Below, in pieces: positions 43,148-51,372 of a stretch of 64,000 nucleotides of DNA (positions within the stretch are counted from its first letter, which is position 1; each line of letters starts with the position of its first letter). The position numbers were made by a program, and so were the translations under genes. Source of the stretch: Rhodococcus qingshengii JCM 15477 (GTDB lineage Bacteria; Actinomycetota; Actinomycetes; Mycobacteriales; Mycobacteriaceae); NCBI RefSeq assembly GCF_023221595.1, contig NZ_CP096563.1:3739501-3803500 (forward strand), read 5' to 3'. A model generated the notes under the pieces. It searched no databases. It had not been told where the DNA came from and worked only from the letters and a program-made list of their open reading frames with translations.

Positions 43148-43332
43148 CCACAACGCATACTTCACCGCTGTTCCCCTGCACCGCAAAGAATATCGACCAT
43201 TCCACTGATGCACCGGCCTGCGACACAGATCCAGACTCGCCGCCACATGCACTCCAGAGTCGCAGTCTGAACTGGCTCGCGCAGATCAATTGCCAGACAC
43301 GGCAGGAGACCGATCATGTTGACCTACGATGA
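43144..43332 (+). CDS. 62-aa small protein coupled to the sigma-like gene
   Basis: GTG 43144 overlaps the stop of the 31-aa frame (GTGA), and its end overlaps the sigma-like start by 17 bp. The product is polar with four cysteines (CTAKNIDHST, ACDTDPDS, NCQTRQ region). It could be a small partner or anti-sigma-type protein, or just a coupling frame; no family is recognised. Confidence 0.4.
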   Translation: MTTTHTSPLFPCTAKNIDHSTDAPACDTDPDSPPHALQSRSLNWLAQINCQTRQETDHVDLR

Positions 43333-44341
43333 CGAATTGGCCCTCTCCGACCGATTGGTTGCTCGACGCCAAGTTCGGGACAAGCTTTGCGCCGAGGAGA
43401 GAGCCCCGACCGAAGAGGAAGCGGCGATACTGAGCGACGGCGACACTGCAGCAACGGATCTCGTCCGCGCCTACCTGCCATACATAAGCAAACTTGCAAG
43501 CACAATTTGCGACCGAAACATTGAGAACAAATCCTCGGTCGGATGGGACCGCGACGATCTCTTCGATGAGGGAGTCATCGCTGCACTCAAAGTGACCAAC
43601 TCGTTCAACGCTCGCGGGACGAACAACCATCCCGGAGTTCGGTTCGCCAACTACTCATCCCTAGCGATCAGCAAGGCGATGAACAGGCTGATCGCAAAGA
43701 ACAGCACTCCGTATCGCGCCGACACTGCAGCAATTCAAGCGACCTGGAGTTGGCTCGCTGCGACTGACGAATTCGTGCGTGATCATGGTCGACGTCCGAC
43801 AGACGAAGAGCTGGAAGACATCACCGGATTTGCCTGCACGTATGTGCTCCCCTCAATTCCGTCGCGGTCCACTTTCGGGGATGTTCACGACCCGGTGTAC
43901 GTGTCGATCCCGGAATCGGATCCCGCGTCCATCTCAGATGACGTCGCATACAAGCAGAGCGCGGAACTCCTCCTCGAGGTGCTGGAAACCATGTTGGCGG
44001 AGAAGTACATGAAGTACGCCCGCATTCTCTTCTGCGCCGACGAGAACGTGCCCTACGAAGCAGGCAATGCTGCCCGGATCCTCGGAGTTCCGACTCGACG
44101 GGTCGAAGCTGTCAACGAGTACCTGCTCAACTTCATCTCGCACCCCCGTTACCGCGTCTGGGCATACGAGATCATCAAGGAGAAGGACGCCATCCGCAAA
44201 GGTATCCGTGCCAGTGAGAACCGCAAGAGACTCGAACGACTCCGGCCGACCGGAGCGGGACAAGCCCCGTCCGATGCCGCGGTTCACATCCAGCAGGATG
44301 AGCTTCGGGCGGATCAGCTTCGATCTACCGCCATTGCTTGA
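43316..44341 (+). CDS. sigma-70-family RNA polymerase sigma factor-like protein
   Basis: The 341-residue protein has sigma regions in order. Region 2 is at about 45-125 (ATDLVRAYLPYISKLA, DLFDEGVIAALKVTNSFNA, FANYSSLAISKAMNRLI), region 3 at about 135-175 (ATDEFVRDHGRRPTDEELED), and region 4-like at 213-275 (NAARILGVPTRRVEAVNEYL). It ends in a charged tail. The usual WWIRQAI stretch is changed, so promoter specificity would be unusual. CAGGAGACCGATC precedes the ATG. It is divergent from the wall hydrolase and could switch transfer genes on; that role is inference. Confidence 0.75.
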   Translation: MLTYDDELALSDRLVARRQVRDKLCAEERAPTEEEAAILSDGDTAATDLVRAYLPYISKLASTICDRNIENKSSVGWDRDDLFDEGVIAALKVTNSFNARGTNNHPGVRFANYSSLAISKAMNRLIAKNSTPYRADTAAIQATWSWLAATDEFVRDHGRRPTDEELEDITGFACTYVLPSIPSRSTFGDVHDPVYVSIPESDPASISDDVAYKQSAELLLEVLETMLAEKYMKYARILFCADENVPYEAGNAARILGVPTRRVEAVNEYLLNFISHPRYRVWAYEIIKEKDAIRKGIRASENRKRLERLRPTGAGQAPSDAAVHIQQDELRADQLRSTAIA

Positions 44342-44929
44342 CGAACCTTGGTGACCGAATGCCTCGACGGACTACCTCGGTATCGGTTTGCCAACAGAAG
44401 AGATCGCCGCAGAAAACCAGATTATCCGGACGGTACGACAGTCTTCTGAGTTCATCTATCCACGAACGTCGAGGGCAAAGTTGCCGCAGCCACGACCACG
44501 TGTAAAGCCATGGGGTGCCCGGGCGATTCGACGTACGCTATTTCCATGGAGTTCGATCACGAAGCCTCTCGACCCGAAGGAGCATCGGTCGAGCACGCGC
44601 GTACTTCGGCTCTCTATCAACGCGTTCACTCAACCAGGGCGGCAGAGGCCCTCCTCAAGTTGATCGAGGATGGCAGAGATCGGTGCGGGCGGATCGGCGA
44701 ATAGGCGACCGTCACGCGGGACTCAGCCCTCAGGCAGCGCCAACTCGGCTGCGCGGGGTCACACACGTGAATTCCTCGTCGGCCCGGTGACCAGCACTTC
44801 TATCTCCATTTGGGCGGTCGAACCCGTCACTTCCCTGAAGCCTGTCGGCATCAAGTGATAGGATTTTGCATGGAAATGAAGTCAATCCATGTATTGTCCC
44901 GAGAAAAACAAGCCAAAGGGGCTTCTCAG
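44342..44929. other. 588-bp gap with one possible small gene and a promoter
   Basis: A 52-codon frame at 44546-44704 (MEFDHEASRPEG) has reasonable composition but no ribosome site. GATAGGATTTTGC just before 44870 contains a -10-like TAGGAT and probably marks the promoter of the next gene. Nothing else was found. Confidence 0.4.
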
Positions 44930-45736
44930 ATGGCATCCACTGAACCCACCGAGTGGGAGATCCTCCGCTTCGGATCGAAGTTCCAGGTCGCCAAGGACGC
45001 TGCGATTGCGTCGATGTATCAGGCGCAAGCCCGGGCTTTGGGGGCTCACCTCGGCGGTGGAGCCCGTACGGAACACGCATACGGAACTCAGTTCGCGGTC
45101 GCACAGTTCGAGGAGTTGGCGGACCACACACGTGACCTTGAAGGCGTGGAGCTGAGAAAGCCTGAGAACGCCAAGGTCCAGTACGAACTGCCTCTCATTC
45201 TTGAGACCAAGACCTTGCTGTACCCGCTGCGATACGGCAAGGACGGCAAGGTGAAGCGTGATGGTGCCAAAATCACGATGTCACAGGTACGCCGAGACCT
45301 ACTGCATTCGGGCGTGGCGCGTCAGGCTGAGAAACAATTCGACCTCTTCGAGCCCCTACTCAGTGAGGAAGAGATTGTCCGACGTCAGGACGCCGAGAAC
45401 GAACTCCGCGCAGAACTGCTGAGAAGCGGACGCGTTGTCACAATCGGTATCGCGTGCAGCCCCGATGGCGTCTTCGACCTCTATTGGGGCGACGTCGATG
45501 TCGACGACGACACTGGCCGGATCCACGTGCTGTTTTCGGAACCTTTGACTCGGCCCGACGCCCCGGCTTCGGGAAAGCATCTTCGCCTCGCAGAAATCGC
45601 GACAGCGCGGTTGCCTCGCTTCGATGAGGAATCCGATGATGTCGGATTCAGCCTGACTCCCAATGTTGAACCCGGCGCGGTGAACAGCGAAAATATCCCG
45701 GAAATCGACATCACAGGCAGTGAGAACAGTGAATGA
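44930..45736 (+). CDS. hypothetical protein paired with XRE-ImmA gene
   Basis: This 268-residue soluble protein (MASTEPTEWEILRFGSKFQV) has a helical N-terminal half and a more acidic C-terminal half containing the strand-rich stretch VVTIGIACSPDGVFDLYWGD. No domain is recognised. ATG 44930 follows AAAGGGGCTTCTCAG; an in-frame ATG at 44870 next to the -10-like TAGGAT would allow a leaderless longer form. Its 3' end overlaps the XRE-ImmA start by 17 bp, so the two are translationally coupled and probably act as a pair. Confidence 0.75.
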   Translation: MASTEPTEWEILRFGSKFQVAKDAAIASMYQAQARALGAHLGGGARTEHAYGTQFAVAQFEELADHTRDLEGVELRKPENAKVQYELPLILETKTLLYPLRYGKDGKVKRDGAKITMSQVRRDLLHSGVARQAEKQFDLFEPLLSEEEIVRRQDAENELRAELLRSGRVVTIGIACSPDGVFDLYWGDVDVDDDTGRIHVLFSEPLTRPDAPASGKHLRLAEIATARLPRFDEESDDVGFSLTPNVEPGAVNSENIPEIDITGSENSE

Positions 45737-46898
45737 CCACGAACAGCCCGGTCAGCTTCGTCTCTTGGCAGATGACGAGATCCCTCACGACGTCATCTCG
45801 GGCGCATTCGATGCTGCGCGTCTAACTCAGGCGCGCCGACTCGCAGGGCTGACGAAGAAGACAGTCGCCGACACGATCGGGGTCTCACCGGTAGCAGTTG
45901 GACAGTGGGAGGCTGGCACAGCCAGTCCCCGCCCGGACAATGTGGAAGCACTCGCCAAAGCGCTCGAAGTGCCGGTGTCATTTCTGGCATCAGGTCGTCC
46001 GTATGCCCGACTCGACTCTGCTGCAGCTCATTTCCGTAGTCTGCGGCGGACACCAGCAATCCAACGCAGCAAGGCGGTCGCGTTCACTGAACAGCTGTGG
46101 GAACTGACCAATGCGCTGGAAAAGCGCGTCCGTCTCCCCGCGGTCGATCTGCCGGGATTCTCCGCCGGTGAGGTCGAACAATTGGGGTTTCCAACCGACC
46201 CCATCGGCGCAGCCGGTGAGCTCAGGAAATACTGGGGCCTAGGTCTTCGGCGGATTCCCAGAGTCGTCCGAACCATGGAACAGCACGGGATCATCGTTAC
46301 GTTGGCACCGTTCAACCCTGACGACGCGAAAACGATCGATGCGTTCTCCACGACTCAGCTCCCCCGACCGGTCGTCGTACTCACACGAGGCCGGGCTGAC
46401 GACGTGTATCGACACCGCTTCACAGCCGCACACGAGCTCGGTCATCTGGTCATGCATGGAAACTGCGTGCCTGGAGATCCGTTGCAGGAGAAGGAAGCCG
46501 ACATCTTCGCTGCTGAGTTCCTCACGCCGAAGGATCAGATCAGCCCGGAGCTGCCCGCTCGAATCGACTTCAATGCGCTGATCGAATTGAGCGCGACATG
46601 GGGTGTGTCTGTCGACTCACTTCTCCGTCGATGCAAGGAAGTCGGAATGGCTTCCGAGGCAACCTATCGGCGCGCGTATCAACGATTGGCGGCGCTTCGA
46701 GACGCCGACGTGATTCGGAGTGAGCCCATCGAGGGGTTTCCTGGCGAGGTCCCGACATTGCTCCGATCTGCCTACGAGGTAGCGGAACAGAACGGATTGA
46801 GCCTGAAAGCACTGGCAGCCGAGCTACGAATAACCCTGCCTAGACTGAGACTATTGCTCGGCGAAGGGGACACACGCCCTACCTTGCACCTGGTTTGA
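45720..46898 (+). CDS. XRE regulator fused to ImmA/IrrE metallopeptidase
   Basis: The 392-residue protein begins with an XRE helix-turn-helix (residues about 35-90, ARRLAGLTKKTVADTIGVSP, QWEAGTASPRPDNVEALAKAL). It continues with a DUF955/ImmA zinc protease with HEXXH at 238-242 (AAHELGHLVMH) and the downstream Glu in EKEADIFAAEFL. ImmA cleaves repressors to induce mobile elements such as ICEBs1. GTG 45720 (or 45729) lies inside the preceding gene. A role in induction of this element is plausible, but the target is unknown. Confidence 0.9.
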   Translation: MRTVNDHEQPGQLRLLADDEIPHDVISGAFDAARLTQARRLAGLTKKTVADTIGVSPVAVGQWEAGTASPRPDNVEALAKALEVPVSFLASGRPYARLDSAAAHFRSLRRTPAIQRSKAVAFTEQLWELTNALEKRVRLPAVDLPGFSAGEVEQLGFPTDPIGAAGELRKYWGLGLRRIPRVVRTMEQHGIIVTLAPFNPDDAKTIDAFSTTQLPRPVVVLTRGRADDVYRHRFTAAHELGHLVMHGNCVPGDPLQEKEADIFAAEFLTPKDQISPELPARIDFNALIELSATWGVSVDSLLRRCKEVGMASEATYRRAYQRLAALRDADVIRSEPIEGFPGEVPTLLRSAYEVAEQNGLSLKALAAELRITLPRLRLLLGEGDTRPTLHLV

Positions 46899-47093
46899 CG
46901 CGGTTCGACCCGCCCATTTTCATTGATGGAACGTCGCCACCGAGATCGAGATGACGTCAGAACGACTCGCGCTGATCCCCACAGGCGATTCTGACGCCCG
47001 TTCGGGGTCTAATCGACTCGACGTATCTCGATTCGCTCCGAGACGTTCTGGATCGCACTGAGTAACAGACACTTTGCAGGAAGTCGGACGAGG

Positions 47094-47279
47094 ATGGATA
47101 ACCCCGATAGCGCGCATACCCGCGGTGACGACGAAGCCATCAGTGTCGCCAAGGCGGCCGTCCTTCTGTCCGGTGGCAGTTTCGACGCGGATACCGAAAC
47201 CACCTGCCGCCGCGTTCTCAACGGCGAGAGCGAAGTCGAGCAAGAGCTTTCAGCCTTCCGAGCTCAGCTGCGTGGTTAG
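47094..47279 (+). CDS. 61-aa protein resembling VbhA-type antitoxins
   Basis: The acidic small protein (MDNPDSAHTRGDDEAI) has a helix containing AKAAVLLSGG followed by DTETTCRRVLNGESEVEQEL. This recalls the VbhA antitoxin domain that blocks Fic toxins, where a short helix precedes a R-x-V-L-x-G-E-type segment. No Fic gene was found nearby, and the inhibitory (S/T)xxxE(G/N) motif is only loosely matched. ATG 47094 has AGGAAG at 14 nt. A real small gene seems likely, its assignment does not. Confidence 0.5.
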   Translation: MDNPDSAHTRGDDEAISVAKAAVLLSGGSFDADTETTCRRVLNGESEVEQELSAFRAQLRG

Positions 47280-47325
47280 CGCCCCGCCGCTCACACAAGG
47301 ATGTGATCATCGGTCGTCGAAACCG

Positions 47326-48534
47326 CTACTTGCAGCCACTGACCTTGAGCAACTCTGCAGGAAGGTCATTCTGCATCACGACGCCGTCGCCGTCCCATAC
47401 GAAAGTCGCGGTGGCCAGACCTGACGGATTCGCATTCGAGTCCATCCCTCGCGGCCACTTGTACTGCACCGTCACGCTATCGCTGGAGGAATCAATCACC
47501 GAAGTGAAGCCGAACGAACACGCCGTAGCTGTCCCCTGATACTCCCCACGGTGGAACAACATCACGTGCTGCGGCGAACTACCGGTCCCGCCATTGGTTT
47601 CGGCGATCGCATAGCTCAGCTCGGCACACGGATCAAAGTTCGTCTCCCCCAAGAACGTCCACTCAATGCCAGGAATCTGGGTTGCGGCCGGCACCTGGTC
47701 GAGGCCGGCCGATATCGCCGCGACTTTCGGGGTCGTTCCACACCTGACTGTCGCAACCGCTGCCGAATCGACAGCGTTTGCCCCACACAGCCACGGCCAT
47801 CCGGTCATCTGACCGAGATTTTGCGGTTCCGCGGAGAAACTCTGCTCGTCCCCGAACAGGGAACCGTCACCGAACTGACCACCGTTCGCAGCGTCATAGC
47901 TGTACGAAGTCACCTTCATCGCCGGTTGCGAGGAACTTCCGCCGTACGGCGCAGTGAAATTCCAGACCTCGATCGGCCTGGACGGGTCGCCTGTACAACG
48001 AACCGCGGTCTCGGCCCCTTCACCTCGATGCAGTTTCCACTCGACGGGATTGCCTTCGTACAACGAGGCGGGCGGTGACATGACGGCCAAATTCGCGTCC
48101 TCCCACGACAACACCTTGTATGAGGCAGAGCCGCCGAGCTCCTTCGTGGCGACGACAACCTCCGCACCCGGCACACCGTCAACGTCCCACGCTCCGACAA
48201 ACCCTGCCGCATCCTGCGCCTTCGGATCGGTCAGCAACTTGGAGTCCGTACCGGCTACCGCAGCTTCGATGCCGGATGCTGTCAGCACCACAATCTGACC
48301 ACCTGCACGGCCGATCGAATCATCTTTGCCGTCGCCGTCGACATCCACCACAGCCAAGGACACACAGTCCTGTTTACCCGAACAGACATCAGGCGCGGAC
48401 GACGTCGTCGTGGTCGGTGACAAAGCCGCTGCGCTCTCCCCCGCTTGTGCAGCGCCTTCGACTGAATCGGCCCCACACCCAGCCAACAACAATGCGGCTG
48501 ACACGCAAACAGAAATCGCCAGTTTGGTTCTCAC
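47326..48534 (-). CDS. LppP/LprE-type lipoprotein
   Basis: This 402-residue lipoprotein has the lipobox LLLAGC after a short signal sequence. Next come a Ser/Thr linker and one FG-GAP/VCBS-like calcium loop (VDVDGDGKDDS). The C-terminal LppP/LprE domain (DPCAELSYAIAETNGGTGSS to VWDGDGVVMQNDLPAEL) is the family known from mycobacteria with unknown function. GTG 48534 (VRTKLAIS) is chosen; the frame opens 15 codons earlier. It is expected on the outer face of the membrane. It is divergent from the interrupted lipoprotein gene at 48692. Confidence 0.85.
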   Translation of the reverse strand: MRTKLAISVCVSAALLLAGCGADSVEGAAQAGESAAALSPTTTTSSAPDVCSGKQDCVSLAVVDVDGDGKDDSIGRAGGQIVVLTASGIEAAVAGTDSKLLTDPKAQDAAGFVGAWDVDGVPGAEVVVATKELGGSASYKVLSWEDANLAVMSPPASLYEGNPVEWKLHRGEGAETAVRCTGDPSRPIEVWNFTAPYGGSSSQPAMKVTSYSYDAANGGQFGDGSLFGDEQSFSAEPQNLGQMTGWPWLCGANAVDSAAVATVRCGTTPKVAAISAGLDQVPAATQIPGIEWTFLGETNFDPCAELSYAIAETNGGTGSSPQHVMLFHRGEYQGTATACSFGFTSVIDSSSDSVTVQYKWPRGMDSNANPSGLATATFVWDGDGVVMQNDLPAELLKVSGCK

Positions 48535-48691
48535 TACGCCCCCTGATTCGATACACAAACCACGATCGGATTGATGCAACTATCGAGAAGTATGGCAGTT
48601 GCACTTCGACATCCCACAGATTGCCTGGATTTATAGGGGCCGAATTCACACTCCCGATAGGATCCAGTTTCGCTGACTCAACGGAGGAATT

Positions 48692-49053
48692 GTGTTGAAC
48701 GCTGGCAGGTCAAGATTTCGGCACTACACCAGAAGGTCTGTGATCGGAATCGGAGCATTGGTCCTGGCGGGTGGCCTTATCGGTTGCACCGAGAAAGAAG
48801 AAGTTCAGTACGTCTACCCCTCGACTACGAATCCCCCGGAACCTGGAATCTGGACCACCTGGTTGACGGATGATCTCTACACACGGCTCGGAGAGATCTC
48901 TGTGAAGACCAATTTCGGACGGATGGGTGAGGTGGGAGCTAAACCTGTTCTTCTCGACACCGTCACCTACCAGGTAATCTCTAACTGCGGCGATGTCACG
49001 CGCCAGATCGCGAGTTGGGACGGATTGATCTCAGATACTCAGCAACACACCAG
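48692..49053 (+). pseudogene. small lipoprotein gene, 5' part, cut by IS3-family insertion
   Basis: The fragment encodes a Tat-like/lipoprotein signal (TRRSVIGIGALVLAGGLIGC) and about 100 residues after the cysteine. CGGAGGAATT precedes the GTG. After CAACACACC the frame enters the IS, running to a stop at 49072. Joining 49053 to 50392 restores a 148-residue lipoprotein ending FVRDEICPNVDPNKLN. Loss of the last 28 residues may or may not destroy function. Confidence 0.88.
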
Positions 49054-49125
49054 GGGCCTTGACCCCGTGTGATGGACACGCTTGATCCTGGTCTCAGACC
49101 AGGGAAAGCGAGAAGATCTAACCCG

Positions 49126-49455
49126 ATGACCAAAAAGAATTACACCGAAGAGTTCCGCCGCGACGCAGTCGAGCTGTACCGCGATACCGACGGTGCGACC
49201 GTGGCCGGGATCGCCGCCGATCTCGGCATATCCCACGGCTCCCTGACCACATGGCTGAGAAATGCGGGTATCCAGATCCGCAGACACGGCACCAGCAGTG
49301 CACCGCGGCCAGACCCCGGCGAAACACCAGAGCAGGAAGCCGCCAGGCTCCGCGCCGAGGTCGCACACCTGCGAGCGGAGAAAACCAAGCTCGAGACCGA
49401 GCGAGACATCCTGCGGTCGGCGGCCAAATATTTCGCCGGAGAGACGAATTGGTGA
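49126..49455 (+). CDS. IS3-family transposase OrfA
   Basis: The 109-residue protein starts MTKKNYTEEFRRDAVELY, with the helix-turn-helix of IS3 OrfA (GIAADLGISHGSLTTWLRNAG). It ends in a leucine-zipper-like helix (EAARLRAEVAHLRAEKTKLE, ILRSAAKYFAGE). It binds the element ends. Its stop overlaps the orfB GTG by 4 bp. Confidence 0.94.
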   Translation: MTKKNYTEEFRRDAVELYRDTDGATVAGIAADLGISHGSLTTWLRNAGIQIRRHGTSSAPRPDPGETPEQEAARLRAEVAHLRAEKTKLETERDILRSAAKYFAGETNW

Positions 49456-50351
49456 ACCGCTTCCAATTTGTTGCAGACCACTCCGACACCTACCCGGTGA
49501 AGCGGTTATGCCAGGTCATCGATATCGCTCGCTCGTCGTACTACGCGTGGATCAACGCCGCCGACACGCGGGCTGCCCGCGCCGCTGCCGACGTCGAACT
49601 CGCCGAGAAGATCCGCGCCATCCACAAAGTGGACAACACCTACGGGCGGCCCCGGATCACCGCCGAGATCAATCACGGACAACCCGGCGGCCAACGGATC
49701 AATCACAAACGGATCGGACGGGTCATGTGCGAGAACAACATCGAGGGCCTGCGACTGCGCCGAAAACACCGCACCACCATCGCAGAACCAGCCGACACTG
49801 CGTCCCCGGACCTGCTCAACCGTGATTTCACCGCAGCCGCACCGAACACCAGATACGTCGGCGACATCACGTACTTGCCTTGCGGGGACAGTGAGTGCTT
49901 GTATTTGGCCACGGTGATCGACTGTTTCTCCCGCCGACTGGTCGGGTGGTCGATCGCCGAGCACATGCGCACCGAACTCGTCGAGAACGCTTTGAGTGCC
50001 GCAGCACTGACCCGCGGCGGTCTTGCCGGTGCAGTGTTCCACGCCGATCACGGAAGTCAGTACACCTCAAAGGGTTTCGCGATGCTCTGCGCGAAGTTGG
50101 ATGTCGCGCAATCGATGGGAGCGGTGGGCACGAGCGCCGACAATGCCCTGGCCGAGTCATTCAACGCGACACTCAAACGGGAGACCCTGCAAGGCGCAGC
50201 CCGCTGGGAATCACCTCGGGCAGCGCGGCTGGCGGTGTTCCGGTGGATCACCCGCTACAACACCCGGCGTCGGCACTCGTACTGCGACTATCTCAGTCCT
50301 GCCGACTACGAAAACGCCCACACATCCGATAGCCTGCAGCAAGCCGCGTAA
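49452..50351 (+). CDS. IS3-family transposase OrfB (DDE catalytic subunit)
   Basis: The 299-residue protein has an HTH_21-like leader (RSSYYAWINA) and an rve catalytic core with the acidic triad in VGDITYLP, FHADHGSQYTS and ALAESFNATLKRE. GTG 49452 overlaps the orfA stop (GTGA), suggesting coupling or frameshifted fusion as in other IS3 members. Confidence 0.94.
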   Translation: MNRFQFVADHSDTYPVKRLCQVIDIARSSYYAWINAADTRAARAAADVELAEKIRAIHKVDNTYGRPRITAEINHGQPGGQRINHKRIGRVMCENNIEGLRLRRKHRTTIAEPADTASPDLLNRDFTAAAPNTRYVGDITYLPCGDSECLYLATVIDCFSRRLVGWSIAEHMRTELVENALSAAALTRGGLAGAVFHADHGSQYTSKGFAMLCAKLDVAQSMGAVGTSADNALAESFNATLKRETLQGAARWESPRAARLAVFRWITRYNTRRRHSYCDYLSPADYENAHTSDSLQQAA

Positions 50352-50388
50352 TCACAAACCCCGTGTCCAGCTTCCGGGGTCAAGGCCC

Positions 50389-50476
50389 CAGCCTAAATGA
50401 CGAAGACGTGGTCACGTTCTATAACTTCGTCCGAGACGAGATCTGCCCCAATGTTGATCCAAACAAACTGAATTGA
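50389..50476 (+). pseudogene. small lipoprotein gene, 3' part
   Basis: After the second CAG target copy the frame reads SLNDEDVVTFYNFVRDEICP and ends NVDPNKLN at a TGA (50474-50476). It continues 48692-49053 in phase. Confidence 0.85.
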
Positions 50477-50484
50477 ACCCGCGC

Positions 50485-50964
50485 CTAGGTCACGGCTGGG
50501 CTCCGCCGCGCACGTACAGCGGCTTTGTTCAGAAGATGCTCATTCGGTATTGCATCGAGGACTCGGCTCTCCAGCAATTGCGCCGATGGGCCGTCCTCAG
50601 TCTCGGAAACCGAAAACTGGATGTTCCGCCGTTCCATCGCGAGCTTCATCCACTGGACCGCTGTTCGAGGGTTTCCAGATTCGATGTCCGCCAGGCGTTC
50701 CCGCACGAACTCCGCGTCCGCAAGAGCCAAATCCGCGAGAACGGCACCGAGTCCGTTCAGATCGTTGCCCAGTCTGTATTCATCCAACCGCTCCCTCACG
50801 CCTCGCTGGTGGGCCTCGCCAACATAGAAGATGTGGCCTGTATCGGCGTACCGGGCGACATGTACCCCTGGCCGGCGTGGGCTGACCTCTGCACGTACGA
50901 CGTTCAAGGGAAGCCATGCAGTCCACGAGGCCAGTGCGTCGAGAGCATCGCTGCAGTTCTCCAT
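50485..50964 (-). CDS. GIY-YIG-like small protein
   Basis: The 159-residue protein contains GVHVARYADTGHIFYVGEA, then VRERLDEYRLG, which resembles the GIY-YIG nuclease fold start (GVYVI...IYVGKA...LRRRL). A following helical region ends ESRVLDAIPNEHLLNKA. The first Tyr of the canonical GIY is replaced by His, so catalysis is uncertain. It converges on the IS3-interrupted lipoprotein and precedes the predicted defence operon on the same strand, separated by about 400 bp. Confidence 0.6.
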   Translation of the reverse strand: MENCSDALDALASWTAWLPLNVVRAEVSPRRPGVHVARYADTGHIFYVGEAHQRGVRERLDEYRLGNDLNGLGAVLADLALADAEFVRERLADIESGNPRTAVQWMKLAMERRNIQFSVSETEDGPSAQLLESRVLDAIPNEHLLNKAAVRARRSPAVT

Positions 50965-51372
50965 GCGGCAAAGCTACCGCTCTCACCGTTCATCTGACTG
51001 AGTGAACACGCGACGATCGGATTCTGGGCTCGCGATTGCATGGCGACGCCACAACTGAGCCGGCTCAGCGGTAGGTAGATTTCGTTCGAGCGCAACGTCG
51101 ATCACGATCGATTACTATCTCCCACAATCGATTCTGACGAATCAGTATACGAGAATCGACTCGAACTAGCTCGACGTTCTCATAGTCGCTCATAGTCGCA
51201 GTGAAGCCCATCGCCTGAATCAATCGCTGATCGTTTCAAACTAGCTTTCGGTTCGTAAGCCCCATTCCCAGCTCGCTACGGCCGAAGTCGGCAACTCGAC
51301 CGACAACGCCCTCGGGATGGGTTTCCTCGCGGCTTCGATGCTCAGCCCCGACCACTGGCTCAGCTGGCCTCG
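50965..51372. other. 408-bp gap with short repeats
   Basis: No gene is apparent. CTCATAGTCG occurs twice in tandem near 51178-51197, and several AATCGA/TCGATT motifs cluster around 51100-51160. It is the region downstream of the primase-like gene and may hold a terminator and the promoter of the GIY-YIG-like gene. Confidence 0.4.

Larger units (their letters stand above)
49054..50388 (+). mobile_element. complete IS3-family insertion sequence (1335 bp)
   Basis: The ends are inverted repeats beginning GGGCCTTGACCCCG, with a further matching TGGACACG block six bases inside each. The element is flanked by the 3-bp direct repeat CAG (49051-49053 and 50389-50391), the usual IS3 target size. It encodes orfA and orfB. 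Both look intact, so the copy is probably recent. Confidence 0.94.
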
